Shown: positions 31,116 through 41,043, counted from the stretch's first letter. The stretch is 64,000 nt of DNA from Prorocentrum cordatum (GCA_963575745.1 CAUYUJ010005003.1:232441-296440); one strand, 5' to 3'. The notes: generated from the letters alone by a model not told the origin. Translations and numbers: made by a program.

Positions 31116-34100
31116 TCAGCGTACACGCGCTGCTGATTTGATGATGCTGTATGCAACGTAGCTTTTGATGCTTGGGTCGAGGTTATAGCTCCTGCTTTCG
31201 TCTGCGTCCAGCTTGAGACACCGTCCTAAGCAATTTGCGTAGTCCTTATCCTTCGCATAGATCGTCTCGTAGCTGTCGCCCTCGTACTTGCCACTCCTGA
31301 TTATCGTCGGTCCCATGGTCTCCAGCCAATCCCTCAGTAGAGCACTATCTCCCAGGTAGATTGGTCCATCTCCTGTGATCTCGTCGTCGTAAGTCTCCGG
31401 CTCGGCTCGTACTGCAAAAATTGTCGTCGTAGCTTTCGCCGTCGCCTTCGCCGTCCTGGATTTGACCTTGACCGGCTTCTCGGGCAACTCCGGCTTGAAC
31501 AGGTTGTCGCTGCTTGAACTATCCACCTCCATCGGCTCAGCGGTGTCCTCGTCGTCGTTCTGCTTAGGCTGCATCATGTAGATGAACGTGATGATACCCG
31601 CGATGATAGAGACTACAGTCACCACCGTAGGAGACATCGAAAGACAAACTCCATGCACTGCAAGTGCACAGAATTGAAACATAACTACAACTCGGTCAGG
31701 TATCTGGATGGTTCTCTGCGCGCCACTCCTCTCCATCGGGTAGTTGTCCGTTAGCTCTTCCGTGTAGAATGCCTCGACGTAGTCCTCGTCTTGAGCTTCG
31801 TCCGTGTCGTCGTAGAAGCACTCATCCACGTAGTTGTACGTCTCCACCGGCCACGTAGGGATCTCCTCATCGTCCTTCCCGGTGTCGTCGCACAGCTCCT
31901 GCTTGACGTACTTGGCCATCTTCGCATTCAGCTCGTCTACCTCCTTGTTGGCTGCCACCTTCTCTGGTCCAGCGAGGATTCGTCCGCGTATTGATGGTGC
32001 CCTGTCATCAGGCCCAAGAGTCCACAATTTTGATGTAACTGTCTTCCTCGCGTAGCCTCCTGGAAGTACTTTCGTCAAACAGTCCGCTAGCATCTGCTCG
32101 CTCTTGACCCACTTGATGCTGACCTCTTCGAGTGACTGCCGCAATATCGCCGCTTCCAGAGAAAGCCTCCTGTCCGTCATAGAGATCTTCTCCTTTGTGA
32201 TCGTGTCGTATAGGCTCTTGCAATCGGTCACCGAAATGCACTTCACTGGGCAGGTGTCGTGCACAATCTCGGTCATGTCCATCTCCGGGTACAGGATCTC
32301 CGCCAAGGTCGACCTCGTCCATATCAACATGTCTACCGAATCCGCACATGAGTAGGCCTCCGCTGATAGAGTAAAGCGCACCCCTCGTTGAATCTTGGAA
32401 GACTGCCACCCAATGCAGTGTACCTTGTACTTGTTGCTGTGGTCCTCGTTGATCTTCTGGTCGCCCAGCATGATGAAGTTTCCGCGTTGCGATCTGTGCT
32501 TCGGCAGATTGTCGAAGGCACTGTCGGTGACATTGATCACCATGGTCTCCCACAGGTTCAGGCCTGCTGAGAACCTGATCAGCACGTCGTTCCGATTCTG
32601 AATCCGCCCGATGGCCGCGCTGCCGTCCTGTAGGTCCTTCACCGTCGGAGCTCCCAGCGTAGATGCCAGTCGGGATGCCTCGAAGGCCTCCTCGAAGCAT
32701 ATCACTCGCGCAGCCCATTGCAGTTGTCCAACTACCATTCGTAGTCCACGATGCTCCGCATGGGTCAAGGCGCTGTCTGGTGCCTTGCTGCGCTCTCTGG
32801 AGATACGTACAGTCTGCATCGACTGCACGCAGGCCTCCATGGTGACGTTGATGCTGCCGTCCCTGTCCTGCTTGTAGGCCCGGTCACAGAACGTCACCTG
32901 CTCCTTCCTCGCGTACTTGACCTCGCCAAAGGCAATCTCCTTCTGCAGGTCCTTCATGATCGCGGCGCCCTCCGGGTCGTCCTGCTTGATGCCCATGAGG
33001 AAGTCGTCCACGTGCAGGCACATGACCCCGATGATCGTGCCCTCCGCATTGCGCTTGATGAAGGTCGCGGGCTCGAAGCTCAGGCCTTCCCATCCAAGCT
33101 TCACGAGCGTCTCGCGTAGTGCCACATACCACGCACGAGCTGCATCGTTGGTCCCGTAGATGCTCTTGTTTAAGTTCAGCAGGTCGCCTGCCTTCACTCC
33201 CGGGATGTTGCACTTCCCGAGGTTCGTCGGGATACGGAAGTAGAGCTCGCGTGCGATGGCTTTGCATTTCAGAAAGGCCCCCTTCACATCTGCGATGACT
33301 AGGTCCAAGTTGAGGCTTGACACTATGCTGCACAGGAGTAACGTCATCTGTGCTGAGACAGTAGGTGAGACCCGTCGTAGCTTGTCGTCGAACTCCTCCT
33401 CGTAGCCTCTCCCACAGATCCTGGCCTTCGGCTCGAAAGTCGTGGGGTCCTTATCGGTCCAGACCACCTTGGAGCTCAGGATCTTGTCAGGGTCGACCTT
33501 GTCGACTGCTGCCCCTGAAACGTGGGTTGCTGCACCGTATTTGCACCGCGTGTTCCACTCCTTCTCCACCGCCTGCTGCATCTTCTTCCACTTGAGCTTG
33601 TCGTCGCCCAGCGTCCTCAAGTTGATCTCCTGATGCTTGTTGGCCCTCGTCGGTTGGCTGCGCATCCGCTCGGCCACGAACGCCTCGACGAGCAGCGGTG
33701 TATCTGCCAGCTGCTTGACAGGCCCAGTTTGTGCCCGGGCTCGTTTGATGCTGATCGGCACATCGCCCAGCAAGAACTCCTTGATCGTGACTGGGTGCTC
33801 CTGGCGCTTGCCCTGCGCAGGCTGTCTCGTACTTGACGATGATGTAGCCGGCTGATCCTGCGGTGCCTCTGCTGGTACTGCTGCCGTTTCCTCCGCCCTC
33901 TGGCGTTCCTCCATGTGCCTCTGGATCCTGGCAGGTACTCGAAGCTGAGCTCGATCGTCCTGAGCGTCGTCCCGCAAGGTCTGTTTGAGCTTCAGGCCCT
34001 TCTCGGTGTGCTTCTTGCCTCCGCGCTTCACCTCCTTCGGCTCCTCCATGGTCTCGTCGGTGTTGGTAGGCCCCTGCGGGGCTGCTGCAGGCTGTTGGCC

Positions 34101-37100
34101 ACCTCCTGGTCCATATCCAGCTTCCTCTTCCTTTCCCGAAGTGATCTCCTCGATGATCGTGATGGGATCTTGCGATACCACATCGTCGATGATCCGAGGG
34201 TTGGCTGTCCAGTCCACTCTCGAGACATCTTGAACCAGGTCGCGCGCGTCCAAGTTGAAAAGCCGCCGCCTCTCGATCTTGTACCCAGGTGTCGGGCCAG
34301 GTAGAAGAGGGGCGTTCCTGACGTTATCCAGCTGCCTCAGGTCGGTCTTGCCCTGGCTGCTGGCCGCCACTGCTCCCGAGATGGTGTCCCAAGCTTGGTG
34401 CGCTCGAACAAGTCGTGCTCGAAGGTCCTCCTCCGCTTGATCTTGATCAGCTGGTGCTGTCTCGTACTCGTCGTCCAGCCTCTGACGCATTGGCATCACG
34501 TCGCTATCGTGTACCACTTCCGATCGTCGCCCCCTGCTGTCCACTGGCTTCGTCAGCTCCACGTTGCCCTGAGCAAGTGCTGCTGGTGCCGTCGTCGGTG
34601 CACTCGAGGGCGCATCACCTTGTCCACCTGCTGGCTGTGGTGGAACATCGCCCTGTCCAGGATGCTGCTGGTGTCCTGGATCTCGGTGATCTTGATGTTG
34701 ATCTGGCTGCTGATCTGGCCGTTGATCTGGCTGCTGGTCTGGCTGCCGATCTGGCTGCTGATCATATCGTGCTGGGTTATACTGTTGACCTCGAAGGTCC
34801 AGAAAACCACGCTGACCAGCTCGTCCACGCGCAGGTCCGCCGTCTGAAAACAGGTCGGTGAACTGCATGGTGGCCACCTCGTGGTCAGTCGCCCTTCGAA
34901 GGAGACTGGGTGAACTTAGGATCGGGATCCTGTTGTGGATCAGCCAGTAGGGGTGCTCATCCTTGCCCAGGCATCGGGCAGGCCCATGCCATCGCGCATG
35001 CAGGTTACGCCTTAGGTTATCAGATCGCCAAAACATTAATAAAACACCTTGCTGACATGGCCCTGGCTGGGGCCTCGTCCTCGCCAGAACTGTCCGTCTC
35101 AATGCTGATGAGTTTGCTGCCTTGAAAAAAGATTTCGAACAGATCTGTTGAAGGTGTAGTCGGTTCCAGAATGACGTCTTCTCGGCCACTCGTGAGACCA
35201 CTGCTGGGTCGTTGTCGGGATTCGCCAAACTTGCAGGCAATCGATGTCCAGCTCCAAGTGCCCACTGCTGTGGTGAAATGCCTGCCGTGCTGACAAGTTG
35301 ATTGCACGCGTTGGCCATGCCACGCACTGCTGCCGCAACCGAATCTTCACCACGAACTTCCCCAGCGTTGAAGACACTCGTCGCCATCTCCTTCAGGTAG
35401 CGTATCTTCCTCTCGACCTTGCCCATCTGCCAGTGAGCCTCTGGAGCCGCGCTGATGATCACAATGCCCAAGTCGTTGCACAGCGTCTCGAACTCGCCCA
35501 TAAAGGTAGAGTCCTGGTCCTGCTCCACGATGCGTGGTGGCCCGGCCCAGGTAAGCCATCCGAGTTCGACAGCCTTCTTCGCTAACTCCGCCGTAGTTCT
35601 CGATCCGGGACACGCGTAGATCGCCACGGTGAAGTCCGAGGCCACGTCCAAGATAACAAGCACCACGTGCATGTTCTTGTCCAGGTCGGGAATGATCATG
35701 AAGCCCATGCTGATGGCTTCGTTAAAGTCCTTAACCGTAGGTCTCGCTGCCGTAGGTCTCGCTGCCGTCCGAGCCTGCTCTTCACATGTCGTACATCCGA
35801 AGAGACGTGCTGCTTGTGCCGCTCGTCGGCTAGCTCCACCATGCTGTAGATACCGTACCAATGACTCCTTGTAGGGTCCATGTGAATGGCTCTCGTGTAT
35901 CTTCTTGATAGCTGCTCGCATGAGTGGTGGTACCGCCGTCCATTCCGCCATCTCGATGTTCTCGCCACGATTGCTGAAGATCGCCGCCGCGCTGGCGTGC
36001 ATCGGCGCCTCCGTCTCCGCAGGGTTGGCCTCGAACTCGTCACAGTCGATGTCGTCGAAATTGTTGGCGTACCGGGCGTGGCCGCCATGCTGCTTCCCGA
36101 GGTCCCGCTGATCCTCGATGCCGGCCAAGATCGTCTTGGCCAGCTCCTTGGTCCAATTCCCAAGGCTCGATGCTGTTCCCTTCGGCCTGTTGATCACGCT
36201 CGTGTGCACGTGCTGCTCGTCACACCTGATGCTGTTGAGCTTCTTGCCGAGCATGATGGCCGTCGTCAGGAACCTCGTCAGCTTCTTGACTGGATCTCCC
36301 ATGAAGTCCACCAGGTTGCTGCCCTCGGCGCACTGGTGCATCATCGCGCTCGCGAACTCTGAGCCCAGCCATGGCATAAGCTGCCAGGCTCTTGACGTCA
36401 ATGGGTTTTCCAGTAGCATATGAGCTCCTCGGCGCTTGCAGTTGAGCCAGATCTGCGCGACGAACTGCAGGTGCTTCGTGCCGATCGCCAGCTTACGCAT
36501 CTTCGTGCCCTTCGGGAACCTGTGGGATATGTTCGTGAACAGGTCGCAGGGGAAACCCACAATGGTCATGTAGGGATCATTCTCGTCCAGCTGCTTCAGG
36601 ACGGTCTTCTGCGACTTCGCGTCCAGCAGGTCGTCCCCGATCAGGATGTCCCTCGGCCTCGTCACTGGATGCCGCCGCTGCTGGGCTTCTGATGCGGCTG
36701 CCATGCCACCTGCGTAGAGCTCGCAGATGCTGGGCCGCTTCTCCTCCGGGTCCGCCTTCAGCGTGTCCACGATCTGCTGGCACTGGTCCAGCTTGTCCTG
36801 AATCTCCTTCTCCCACGTCTCGATCTGCTTCCTCTGCTTCCGCCGTAGGATGCCCTTATCGATCTCCTGGGCATCCGCATTCCAGATGCCGATCTCGTCG
36901 GACGTGACTGATGGCTCGATCTCTGTCGTCTCCTTCTTCGGCCACTCCTTGAGCGAGATCGTCAGGCGCCCCTCCTCCGTCTTGTTGAGAGGCACTCCGT
37001 ACTTGTTGATCGCCTTGAAGTCCGCCTTCCGACCCTTGATGTATATCACTGTGTCGAGCTCCTCCAGCTGGTGGATGCTCAGCAGTATTGGCGTCTCTGA

Positions 37101-37760
37101 CTTCGGCAACCTCTGGAATCGTAGGTTCACGTCAGCTCCGGCAAGTCCAGCCGTCACCTCTTGTTCCCCTTCTGCCATGACCGGGGCACTATCATTCACG
37201 CCTCGGAAGCACATGGATGATCCTCTCATCCGCGTGGTGACTCTGCCGTCCTCTGTGTAGCCGTCAAGTGACATTGAACCTCCACATCCACGTAGGCACG
37301 CAGTGCCCAGCGCAGCATGTCCATCTGGAATAGGTCCTTCTCGTACTGCGTAGGCTTCGATGTCTTCCAGCTCCTCGTAAGGTTGCTGCCGCCCAGGTGA
37401 TGGCGCGCGGTCGCCGTCTGGGACGTAGTTGGTTCCAGCTCGGCGTTCCGTCCACAACCATGTCGGTCGTACTCCAATCGGTAGGCGCTCGCAGGTACTC
37501 CTCGCGATGTCACGTAGCTCCGAGGTCTTGTCCCAGGCTGCTTGGCAGAGATCGTAGGCCATACTCCTGAGACCGTTTGGCGCCATCTCCATGGTGATGT
37601 GCATGAGATGCTGGAAACGATGTAGGGCCCAGTCCATGCAGAACTCCATGGAAGTCCCTGAAGGCCGCTTCCATGTTCTCGCAGCTGGCCCACAACGCTG
37701 CGATCTGCTCAGCGCGATCTCGTATCTTCTGTAGGTCGGCCGCTGTGCTGTCTTCCTCAA
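31116..37760 (-). CDS. copia Pol polyprotein with methyltransferase-like domain and C-terminal membrane extension
   Basis: Residues are counted from the open-frame start at 37760 (a TTG). The first ATG is at 37649, and the first ~40 codons are probably not the original frame. Order: protease-like region about 147-260 (ALGTACLRGCGG, Gly152 where the catalytic Asp is expected); charged helix 290-340; cytosine-C5-methyltransferase-like domain about 340-500 with ELYAGG (347-352), GFPCDLF (Cys405) and LLENP (Glu451); integrase with zinc site (His622, Cys656, Cys659) and D692, D748, E783; a QPDQ-repeat linker; RT with D1491 and VDD 1585-1586; RNase H with D1746, E1801, D1846, D1893; then a ~300-residue extension with one membrane span (about 2045-2063) and an acidic/lysine-rich tail. 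It would act in cytoplasmic particles to copy element RNA and integrate the DNA. RT, RNase H and integrase active sites are intact. Confidence 0.93.
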   Translation of the reverse strand: MRKTAQRPTYRRYEIALSRSQRCGPAARTWKRPSGTSMEFCMDWALHRFQHLMHITMEMAPNGLRSMAYDLCQAAWDKTSELRDIARSTCERLPIGVRPTWLWTERRAGTNYVPDGDRAPSPGRQQPYEELEDIEAYAVREGPIPDGHAALGTACLRGCGGSMSLDGYTEDGRVTTRMRGSSMCFRGVNDSAPVMAEGEQEVTAGLAGADVNLRFQRLPKSETPILLSIHQLEELDTVIYIKGRKADFKAINKYGVPLNKTEEGRLTISLKEWPKKETTEIEPSVTSDEIGIWNADAQEIDKGILRRKQRKQIETWEKEIQDKLDQCQQIVDTLKADPEEKRPSICELYAGGMAAASEAQQRRHPVTRPRDILIGDDLLDAKSQKTVLKQLDENDPYMTIVGFPCDLFTNISHRFPKGTKMRKLAIGTKHLQFVAQIWLNCKRRGAHMLLENPLTSRAWQLMPWLGSEFASAMMHQCAEGSNLVDFMGDPVKKLTRFLTTAIMLGKKLNSIRCDEQHVHTSVINRPKGTASSLGNWTKELAKTILAGIEDQRDLGKQHGGHARYANNFDDIDCDEFEANPAETEAPMHASAAAIFSNRGENIEMAEWTAVPPLMRAAIKKIHESHSHGPYKESLVRYLQHGGASRRAAQAARLFGCTTCEEQARTAARPTAARPTVKDFNEAISMGFMIIPDLDKNMHVVLVILDVASDFTVAIYACPGSRTTAELAKKAVELGWLTWAGPPRIVEQDQDSTFMGEFETLCNDLGIVIISAAPEAHWQMGKVERKIRYLKEMATSVFNAGEVRGEDSVAAAVRGMANACNQLVSTAGISPQQWALGAGHRLPASLANPDNDPAVVSRVAEKTSFWNRLHLQQICSKSFFKAANSSALRRTVLARTRPQPGPCQQGVLLMFWRSDNLRRNLHARWHGPARCLGKDEHPYWLIHNRIPILSSPSLLRRATDHEVATMQFTDLFSDGGPARGRAGQRGFLDLRGQQYNPARYDQQPDRQPDQQPDQRPDQQPDQHQDHRDPGHQQHPGQGDVPPQPAGGQGDAPSSAPTTAPAALAQGNVELTKPVDSRGRRSEVVHDSDVMPMRQRLDDEYETAPADQDQAEEDLRARLVRAHQAWDTISGAVAASSQGKTDLRQLDNVRNAPLLPGPTPGYKIERRRLFNLDARDLVQDVSRVDWTANPRIIDDVVSQDPITIIEEITSGKEEEAGYGPGGGQQPAAAPQGPTNTDETMEEPKEVKRGGKKHTEKGLKLKQTLRDDAQDDRAQLRVPARIQRHMEERQRAEETAAVPAEAPQDQPATSSSSTRQPAQGKRQEHPVTIKEFLLGDVPISIKRARAQTGPVKQLADTPLLVEAFVAERMRSQPTRANKHQEINLRTLGDDKLKWKKMQQAVEKEWNTRCKYGAATHVSGAAVDKVDPDKILSSKVVWTDKDPTTFEPKARICGRGYEEEFDDKLRRVSPTVSAQMTLLLCSIVSSLNLDLVIADVKGAFLKCKAIARELYFRIPTNLGKCNIPGVKAGDLLNLNKSIYGTNDAARAWYVALRETLVKLGWEGLSFEPATFIKRNAEGTIIGVMCLHVDDFLMGIKQDDPEGAAIMKDLQKEIAFGEVKYARKEQVTFCDRAYKQDRDGSINVTMEACVQSMQTVRISRERSKAPDSALTHAEHRGLRMVVGQLQWAARVICFEEAFEASRLASTLGAPTVKDLQDGSAAIGRIQNRNDVLIRFSAGLNLWETMVINVTDSAFDNLPKHRSQRGNFIMLGDQKINEDHSNKYKVHCIGWQSSKIQRGVRFTLSAEAYSCADSVDMLIWTRSTLAEILYPEMDMTEIVHDTCPVKCISVTDCKSLYDTITKEKISMTDRRLSLEAAILRQSLEEVSIKWVKSEQMLADCLTKVLPGGYARKTVTSKLWTLGPDDRAPSIRGRILAGPEKVAANKEVDELNAKMAKYVKQELCDDTGKDDEEIPTWPVETYNYVDECFYDDTDEAQDEDYVEAFYTEELTDNYPMERSGAQRTIQIPDRVVVMFQFCALAVHGVCLSMSPTVVTVVSIIAGIITFIYMMQPKQNDDEDTAEPMEVDSSSSDNLFKPELPEKPVKVKSRTAKATAKATTTIFAVRAEPETYDDEITGDGPIYLGDSALLRDWLETMGPTIIRSGKYEGDSYETIYAKDKDYANCLGRCLKLDADESRSYNLDPSIKSYVAYSIIKSAARVR

Positions 37761-39561
37761 GGTAGTCTGTGATTGGTCTGTTGGGCCACGTCCTTCCTGT
37801 CGACCCCGACCCTGGTGTCGGTCTGCTTGGCAGCGATCTCTCCTCCGAGCTCGCTGAAGTGATCAGGGGTTCGTCAGGTTCTTGTGCTTGATGCTCTTCA
37901 GGTACTGCGTGTAGCTCGTGTGCCTGGCCAAGCCGCTCACTCGTGCTCTGGTCGATCCTCTCTTGGAAGTTCGGCGGGTATCCTGCTGCTGATACCGCGT
38001 AGGGGTTCACGATCTGCTCCTCGGCGTCGATCCTCACCTTCGTCAGACTCGTGATCTCCTCCATCGTCACGTCCATGCTTGCCAGCTGGTCGTTGACAAT
38101 CTGAATGGCGGTCGTGTCGATCGAGCTGTCCGCCATCGGCAGCTTGACCGCGGTCGCCATTGCGAATCCAGCCCGTCGTAGAAAACCTCCAGGTCGTCCG
38201 TGAAAGCCTCGCCCTCAACGTCGGCATCCTCGCCCTCCACGTTGTAGCGTACTGGATCCACTCGCTGGTGACCTCGTCTTCTCGCACTCGGGGTCGCCCT
38301 TCCAGTGGCCTTTCTTGCGGCGCGCGTTGCACTTCGCGCGCGCCTTGATCTGCTTCAGCTTATCCTCGGCCTCCTTGCTGCCCATCTTCATGGAGCCCTG
38401 CTTGTTGATGTTGGCTTTCCAGCCTATATTCGACTTGCTCTGAGCAAGCCGCTCCCGGGCCTGGTTGTAGTTGGGCTTGTGGTTGCGCCGTCCAGCTTTC
38501 CAGCCGAGACGTTGAGCCTCCGTCGCCAGGGTGTCTCACTCCTCCTGGCTGATCTCGTCCGGGCCCGCGTCATCAATCACTCCCTCGAACTCATCGATGT
38601 CCGCTGCAAGTGCGTCGTAGTCAGCATCGCTCAGGAAGACGTCCTCGTCGCACGGTGCACATTCGTCTCCGAGTAGGGCCTCTTCTTCTTCGTCGTCGTA
38701 GTCCACCGGGTAGGCTCCGTAGCGTCCATGTCCACGATCATCTCGGCGTGTACTGTCTAGCTGCATCAGCATGGCTGCCGTCACGTCGTCCCAGATGTAC
38801 TCGTTGTTGCATTGGCCAAGGATTGCCTTGTGCTCTTCCATGCTGATGTTTGATAGCTTTAGTAGAAAGTATGTCCGTAGGTCCTCGCTGACTGTCGTAT
38901 TCGTTGAAAGTGACTTGAGCCGCTCGTACTCCGTCTCTCGCCTCGATATGTAGTCCTGCACAGACTCCGTTCTATTGCGAAAACCTCAGAAGAACCACTC
39001 CTCGAACGCTTGCTGCTTCTGTAGTGGCGCGATCCTCTCGCACGCCTGTCGTACTGTAGTTACCACCAGTTTGACTGCAGCACGTGGGTCATTACCTGCT
39101 TCGTCCAAAACTGCTTGCGTGCTGATATCAGCCTTCTTACGTGTAAGTGTCCACGCTCGTCCATTTAGAGAATTCTTGAGCTTGATCGCGTAGAGCTTCT
39201 TGATATTTTCCTCGCTCGCATGGTCGCCGAGTATTGCACGCTCCTCGAACTCCTCGCCGTAGGGAGGGTCGCCGTTGTAGTGTACCACGCCCTCCTTGTC
39301 AACGAAGAGGGGGCCGTCATTGAACTGCTGCTGCTGCTGCCTGGACGTCATCTTGATGACTGTGATGCTACTGAGCCTGTCGCCGATGTAGTAGCTGTCT
39401 TGGTCGTTGCTGCTGTAGTTGTGTTGCTCGCCCGGGGTGCCGTTGATGCCACGATCCTCGTCCAAGCTGTCGTAGGTAATGATCTTGAGCGTCGTGTCGA
39501 GCGACGTGATCTGTTGAGCGCAGTGGTTAAGCACCGCGAAGATGTAGGTGAGCGCCAGCAT
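37510..39561 (-). pseudogene. copia Gag and N-terminal Pol region, frameshifted
   Basis: The first in-frame ATG is at 39561. The first frame (MLALTYIFAVLNHCAQQITS...) runs to 38986 and contains SRQQQQQFNDGPLF and KLYAIKLKNSLNGRAWTLTR. After a frame change near 38975 the frame 38961-38536 continues (MQDYISRRETEYERLKSLS, SEDLRTYFLLKLSNISMEEH), typical of a copia Gag helical core, then an acidic tail. An in-frame TGA (38536-38538) follows. The same frame then continues with EAQRLGWKAGRRNHK and a zinc-knuckle-like CNARRKKGHWKGDPEC near 38290, in which the second Cys is Arg. Further frame changes occur near 38260, 38165 (ATG at 38160) and 37640, where coding passes into the long pol frame. At least four indels and one stop make Gag non-functional as assembled. 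Confidence 0.75.
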
Positions 39562-39609
39562 GTAGGTCTGCACGGCCACTCTATATGGAACCCTCGCACC
39601 GCGGACTGA

Positions 39610-39627
39610 TTCAGCTCGCGCTACCAG
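39610..39627 (-). promoter_or_regulatory. candidate tRNA primer-binding site of the copia element
   Basis: On the minus strand, one base after the LTR ends in TTACA, the sequence is TGGTAGCGCGAGCTG. TGG complements the CCA end of a tRNA, as expected for a primer site. I cannot name the tRNA from the following bases. Confidence 0.4.
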
Positions 39628-39881
39628 TGTAACTAGTAATCCAAATCACTCCACCCACAACCTCTTGATGCAAGAAGAAATAGGCAGATGATGGGATATG
39701 TTATACCGAATCAAACTCAGCGTTCGATAGGTGCGCCCACCCTCCCGCCACAGCTGGCGGGCAAACAGCCAAAACGGCCGCGGTGAACAAGAGAGTGCAA
39801 ACATGAGCGAGCGAGAGCAGCAGCTGAGATAATTCGAATTATCATCCTATATCTCACATCCCTGCTAATGCAACTTTCACA
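39628..39881 (-). repeat. 5' LTR of the copia element
   Basis: 254 bases, TGTAACTAG...CTTTCACA on plus, paired with 30615-30868. Transcription would start inside it and run toward lower coordinates; no promoter element is recognised. Confidence 0.93.
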
Positions 39882-40719
39882 CCTGGGAAGTTGCCCAGCG
39901 AAGCGCTGAAGACGGTGGAAAGCCTCAGGGCCCGTCTCCCTCGTGACACCTGTCCCTGGGCGGCGAAGAAGCACAAACTTCCACACCGCAGTTGTTGCAG
40001 AAGGGCAGATGTCCAGGCAAACGACGGGGACCCGCGAAGCCTGACGTGTGAGCAGGTGCGTATTGGGCCCGGCTGACAGGCCGCCCACTCTCTGCATTTG
40101 GCAGAGGGGGGTCCCAACACGGTGCGGTGGCAAACCGTGCGGTGACCTCGAACCCTCACAAACCTCACTGCACGGCCCGCCACCTCAAGGTTTGGGGACC
40201 CCGGAGGCCCCAGTCGCCCAAGACGTCTCCAGAGAACGACCCGAGCCCCAAGACCGTGTGCACTGAGCACACGACACGGTGTGGTCACCGCTCCATTGGC
40301 TTACGGGCCAGAGCTCGGGTCTCCGGCGGCACTACCAGAAACTTTCGAAAACTTCAGGGAACTACCCAAACATGCAACGTCCTGACTTGAATACGGTGTC
40401 CCTGGAAATCCCGACCCTTTCCCTGGGACCGGTTTTTCATCCTGAGTCGCTTGACGCTCAGCGAGGGCCCCCCGAGGCCGGAAAATATCCAAAAACCTCC
40501 CGTCCTGATTTTTTCACGACGCGATCATGTCTGAGACAGTGTGGTGACCACACCATTCGGAGGCCCCCCGGACACGGTCCCCCCCCGACGGGCCCCCCGG
40601 GTCAAAAAGCCTGGGCGCGCTTTGGGGCACTGCGCCGTGAGTGCTGGAGCGCTGCGGCAAGCGGTGTCTGGTCGCGACGGGGGTCTGCTTTTCGGGGCGT
40701 CGGCGGGGGCGCCGAGGGT
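39882..40719. other. no supported gene; one copy of a dispersed repeat
   Basis: GC-rich sequence with shadow frames only. 40393-40530 (CGACCCTTTCCCTGGGACCG, GTTTTTCATCCTGAGTCGC, then AAACCTCCCGTCCTGATTTT) is homologous to 62489-62655 and, inverted, to about 63580-63662. Confidence 0.5.
40393..40530 (+). repeat. dispersed repeat, copy 1
   Basis: Shares CCTTCCCTGGGA-CGGTTTTTCATCCTGAGTCG and a following GAGGCCG...ACCTCCCGTC stretch with 62489-62655 (plus) and the first part with 63580-63662 (minus). No terminal repeats are seen. Confidence 0.7.
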
Positions 40720-40722
40720 TCA

Positions 40723-40771
<49 letters not shown>

Positions 40772-40779
40772 GCATCGTA

Positions 40780-40838
<59 letters not shown>

Positions 40839-40847
40839 CGTCGACGT

Positions 40848-40882
<35 letters not shown>

Positions 40883-41043
40883 TCGGCGTCGGCATCGCCT
40901 TCGGCGTCGTCGTCGGCGTCGGCGTCGGCGTCGTCGTCGTCGTCGACGTCGGCGTCGGCGTCGGCGTCGTCGTTGGCGTCGGCGTCGTCGGCGTCGTCGT
41001 CGTCTTCGTTGTCGACGTCGTCGGCGGCGGCGCTGGCGGCGTC
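40720..41043. repeat. (GTC)n grading into (GTCGGC)n
   Basis: Near-perfect CGT triplets to about 40860, then GTCGGCGTCGTC mixtures. All frames are open (poly-Val/Arg/Ser on plus; poly-Asp/Thr/Arg on minus). Confidence 0.95.

Larger units (their letters stand above)
30615..39881 (-). mobile_element. Ty1/copia LTR retrotransposon, complete insertion
   Basis: 9,267 bases bounded by two 254-bp direct repeats in the same orientation, each starting TG and ending CA, with CCTG on both outer sides (30611-30614 and 39882-39885). The coding strand is minus: gag near the 39.6-kb LTR, then protease, methyltransferase-like domain, integrase, RT and RNase H. Integrase before RT defines the Ty1/copia order. 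The LTRs differ at about 13 of 254 positions, so the insertion is not recent. The pol frame is open for ~2,200 codons while gag is broken. A possible tRNA primer site starts TGGTAGCGCGAG one base inside the 5' LTR. No clear polypurine tract is seen next to the other LTR. Confidence 0.95.

Noticed and set aside
31116-39881. Ty3/gypsy assignment of the 30-40 kb element
   Set aside because: Integrase precedes RT and RNase H, and the RT is of the copia (RVT_2) type.
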